Shown one piece after another: positions 63,758-64,000 of a stretch of DNA of 64,000 bases (positions within the stretch are counted from its first letter, which is position 1; every line of letters begins with the position of its first letter). The notes beneath the pieces are model-generated. The model worked only from the letters and a program-made list of their open reading frames with translations, was not told the DNA's origin and made no database searches. The translations under genes were made by a program, and so were the position numbers. Source of the stretch: an uncultured Chlorobiaceae bacterium (lineage in GTDB: Bacteria; Bacteroidota; Chlorobiia; Chlorobiales; Chlorobiaceae); contig CAJEXI010000002.1 in assembly GCA_903994455.1 (NCBI GenBank), positions 81,767 through 145,766 of the forward strand, given 5' to 3'.

Positions 63758-63964
63758 TCATACGTTTTTCATCCGGCTTATAGAGCAGTCCAAACCGGCA
63801 CAACAGTCTTTCAATATAGCTTTTTTCATCACCTCCGCCATTGGCTTACCCATTTCTTGCATAAAGGTTTCCGGATAGCGCCATGTTCCAGGTGTCATCC
63901 TCAAACCGCTCTGCATTATCGTTGCTAAGATCACATCAGTCCATGCCAGATCAGTCGTCAGCAA
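63758..63964 (-). pseudogene. Scrap of an unidentified gene (KPMAEVMKKAI family)
   Basis: The segment GTWRYPETFMQEMGKPMAEV, then MKKAI recurs at 32,468-32,525 and 52,003-52,060 in the same orientation, always just upstream of an unrelated gene. The rest of the open frame shows no similarity I recognise. It is probably the C-terminal end of a lost gene copied with its flank. Confidence 0.4.
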
Positions 63965-64000
63965 AAAATATCATAATCTATTCCCTTGTTTTCAATACCT

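Noticed and set aside
1..64000. tRNA, rRNA, riboswitch or CRISPR array
   Set aside because: No cloverleaf-like tRNA with matching arms, rRNA-like sequence, known riboswitch core or regularly spaced identical repeats were noticed by reading; a dedicated covariance-model search was not possible.

Overview
The window looks like a piece of a Gram-negative bacterial chromosome, most plausibly a green sulfur bacterium (Chlorobium/Pelodictyon group). That assignment is an inference from the style of the gene families (DUF4347/delta-60 surface protein, dense toxin-antitoxin and type I restriction debris), not from a marker gene. No rRNA, tRNA, CRISPR array or core metabolic gene was seen. Nearly every gene is on the minus strand, and almost everything is accessory: a defence island.

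Bases 1-20,669 hold five large genes transcribed right to left: a SNF2-type helicase resembling DISARM DrmD, a 1,698-residue adenine methyltransferase, a 2,123-residue YprA/DUF1998 helicase with a C-terminal nuclease-like domain, a RelE-like/UvrD helicase fusion, and, after a 172-base gap, an Avs-like STAND NTPase with an N-terminal PD-(D/E)XK nuclease whose 3' end leaves the window. The first four are spaced 8 to 62 bases apart and look like one operon, a DISARM/Druantia-related (ARMADA-like) anti-phage system, with an AVAST-type sensor beside it.

Bases 20,700-50,450 are a graveyard of duplicated, deleted and fused copies of one ancestral set: a SNF2/DUF3883-type helicase, DUF4062 or AlbA_2 ATP-binding proteins, a ParA ATPase, the start of a DUF1156 gene, hsdM and yhcG (DUF1016). 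The hsdM start appears four times and the hsdM tail about eight times, each copy with different deletions. Intact genes among the debris include two AlbA_2-ParA pairs (one ParA has lost its P-loop lysine), a full yhcG nuclease, a DUF4365 nuclease pair and many toxin-antitoxin modules. A Tn3-family remnant (42,660-44,560) carries an AbiEii-type module between two 38-bp terminal repeats in the same orientation.

Bases 50,700-64,000 are calmer: a DUF6765-like protein, a 2,293-residue DUF4347/delta-60/dockerin-like surface protein, MazEF, DUF6398, an Rpn-family nuclease, a SatD-membrane protein pair (plus strand), a 41-residue membrane peptide and YefM-YoeB.
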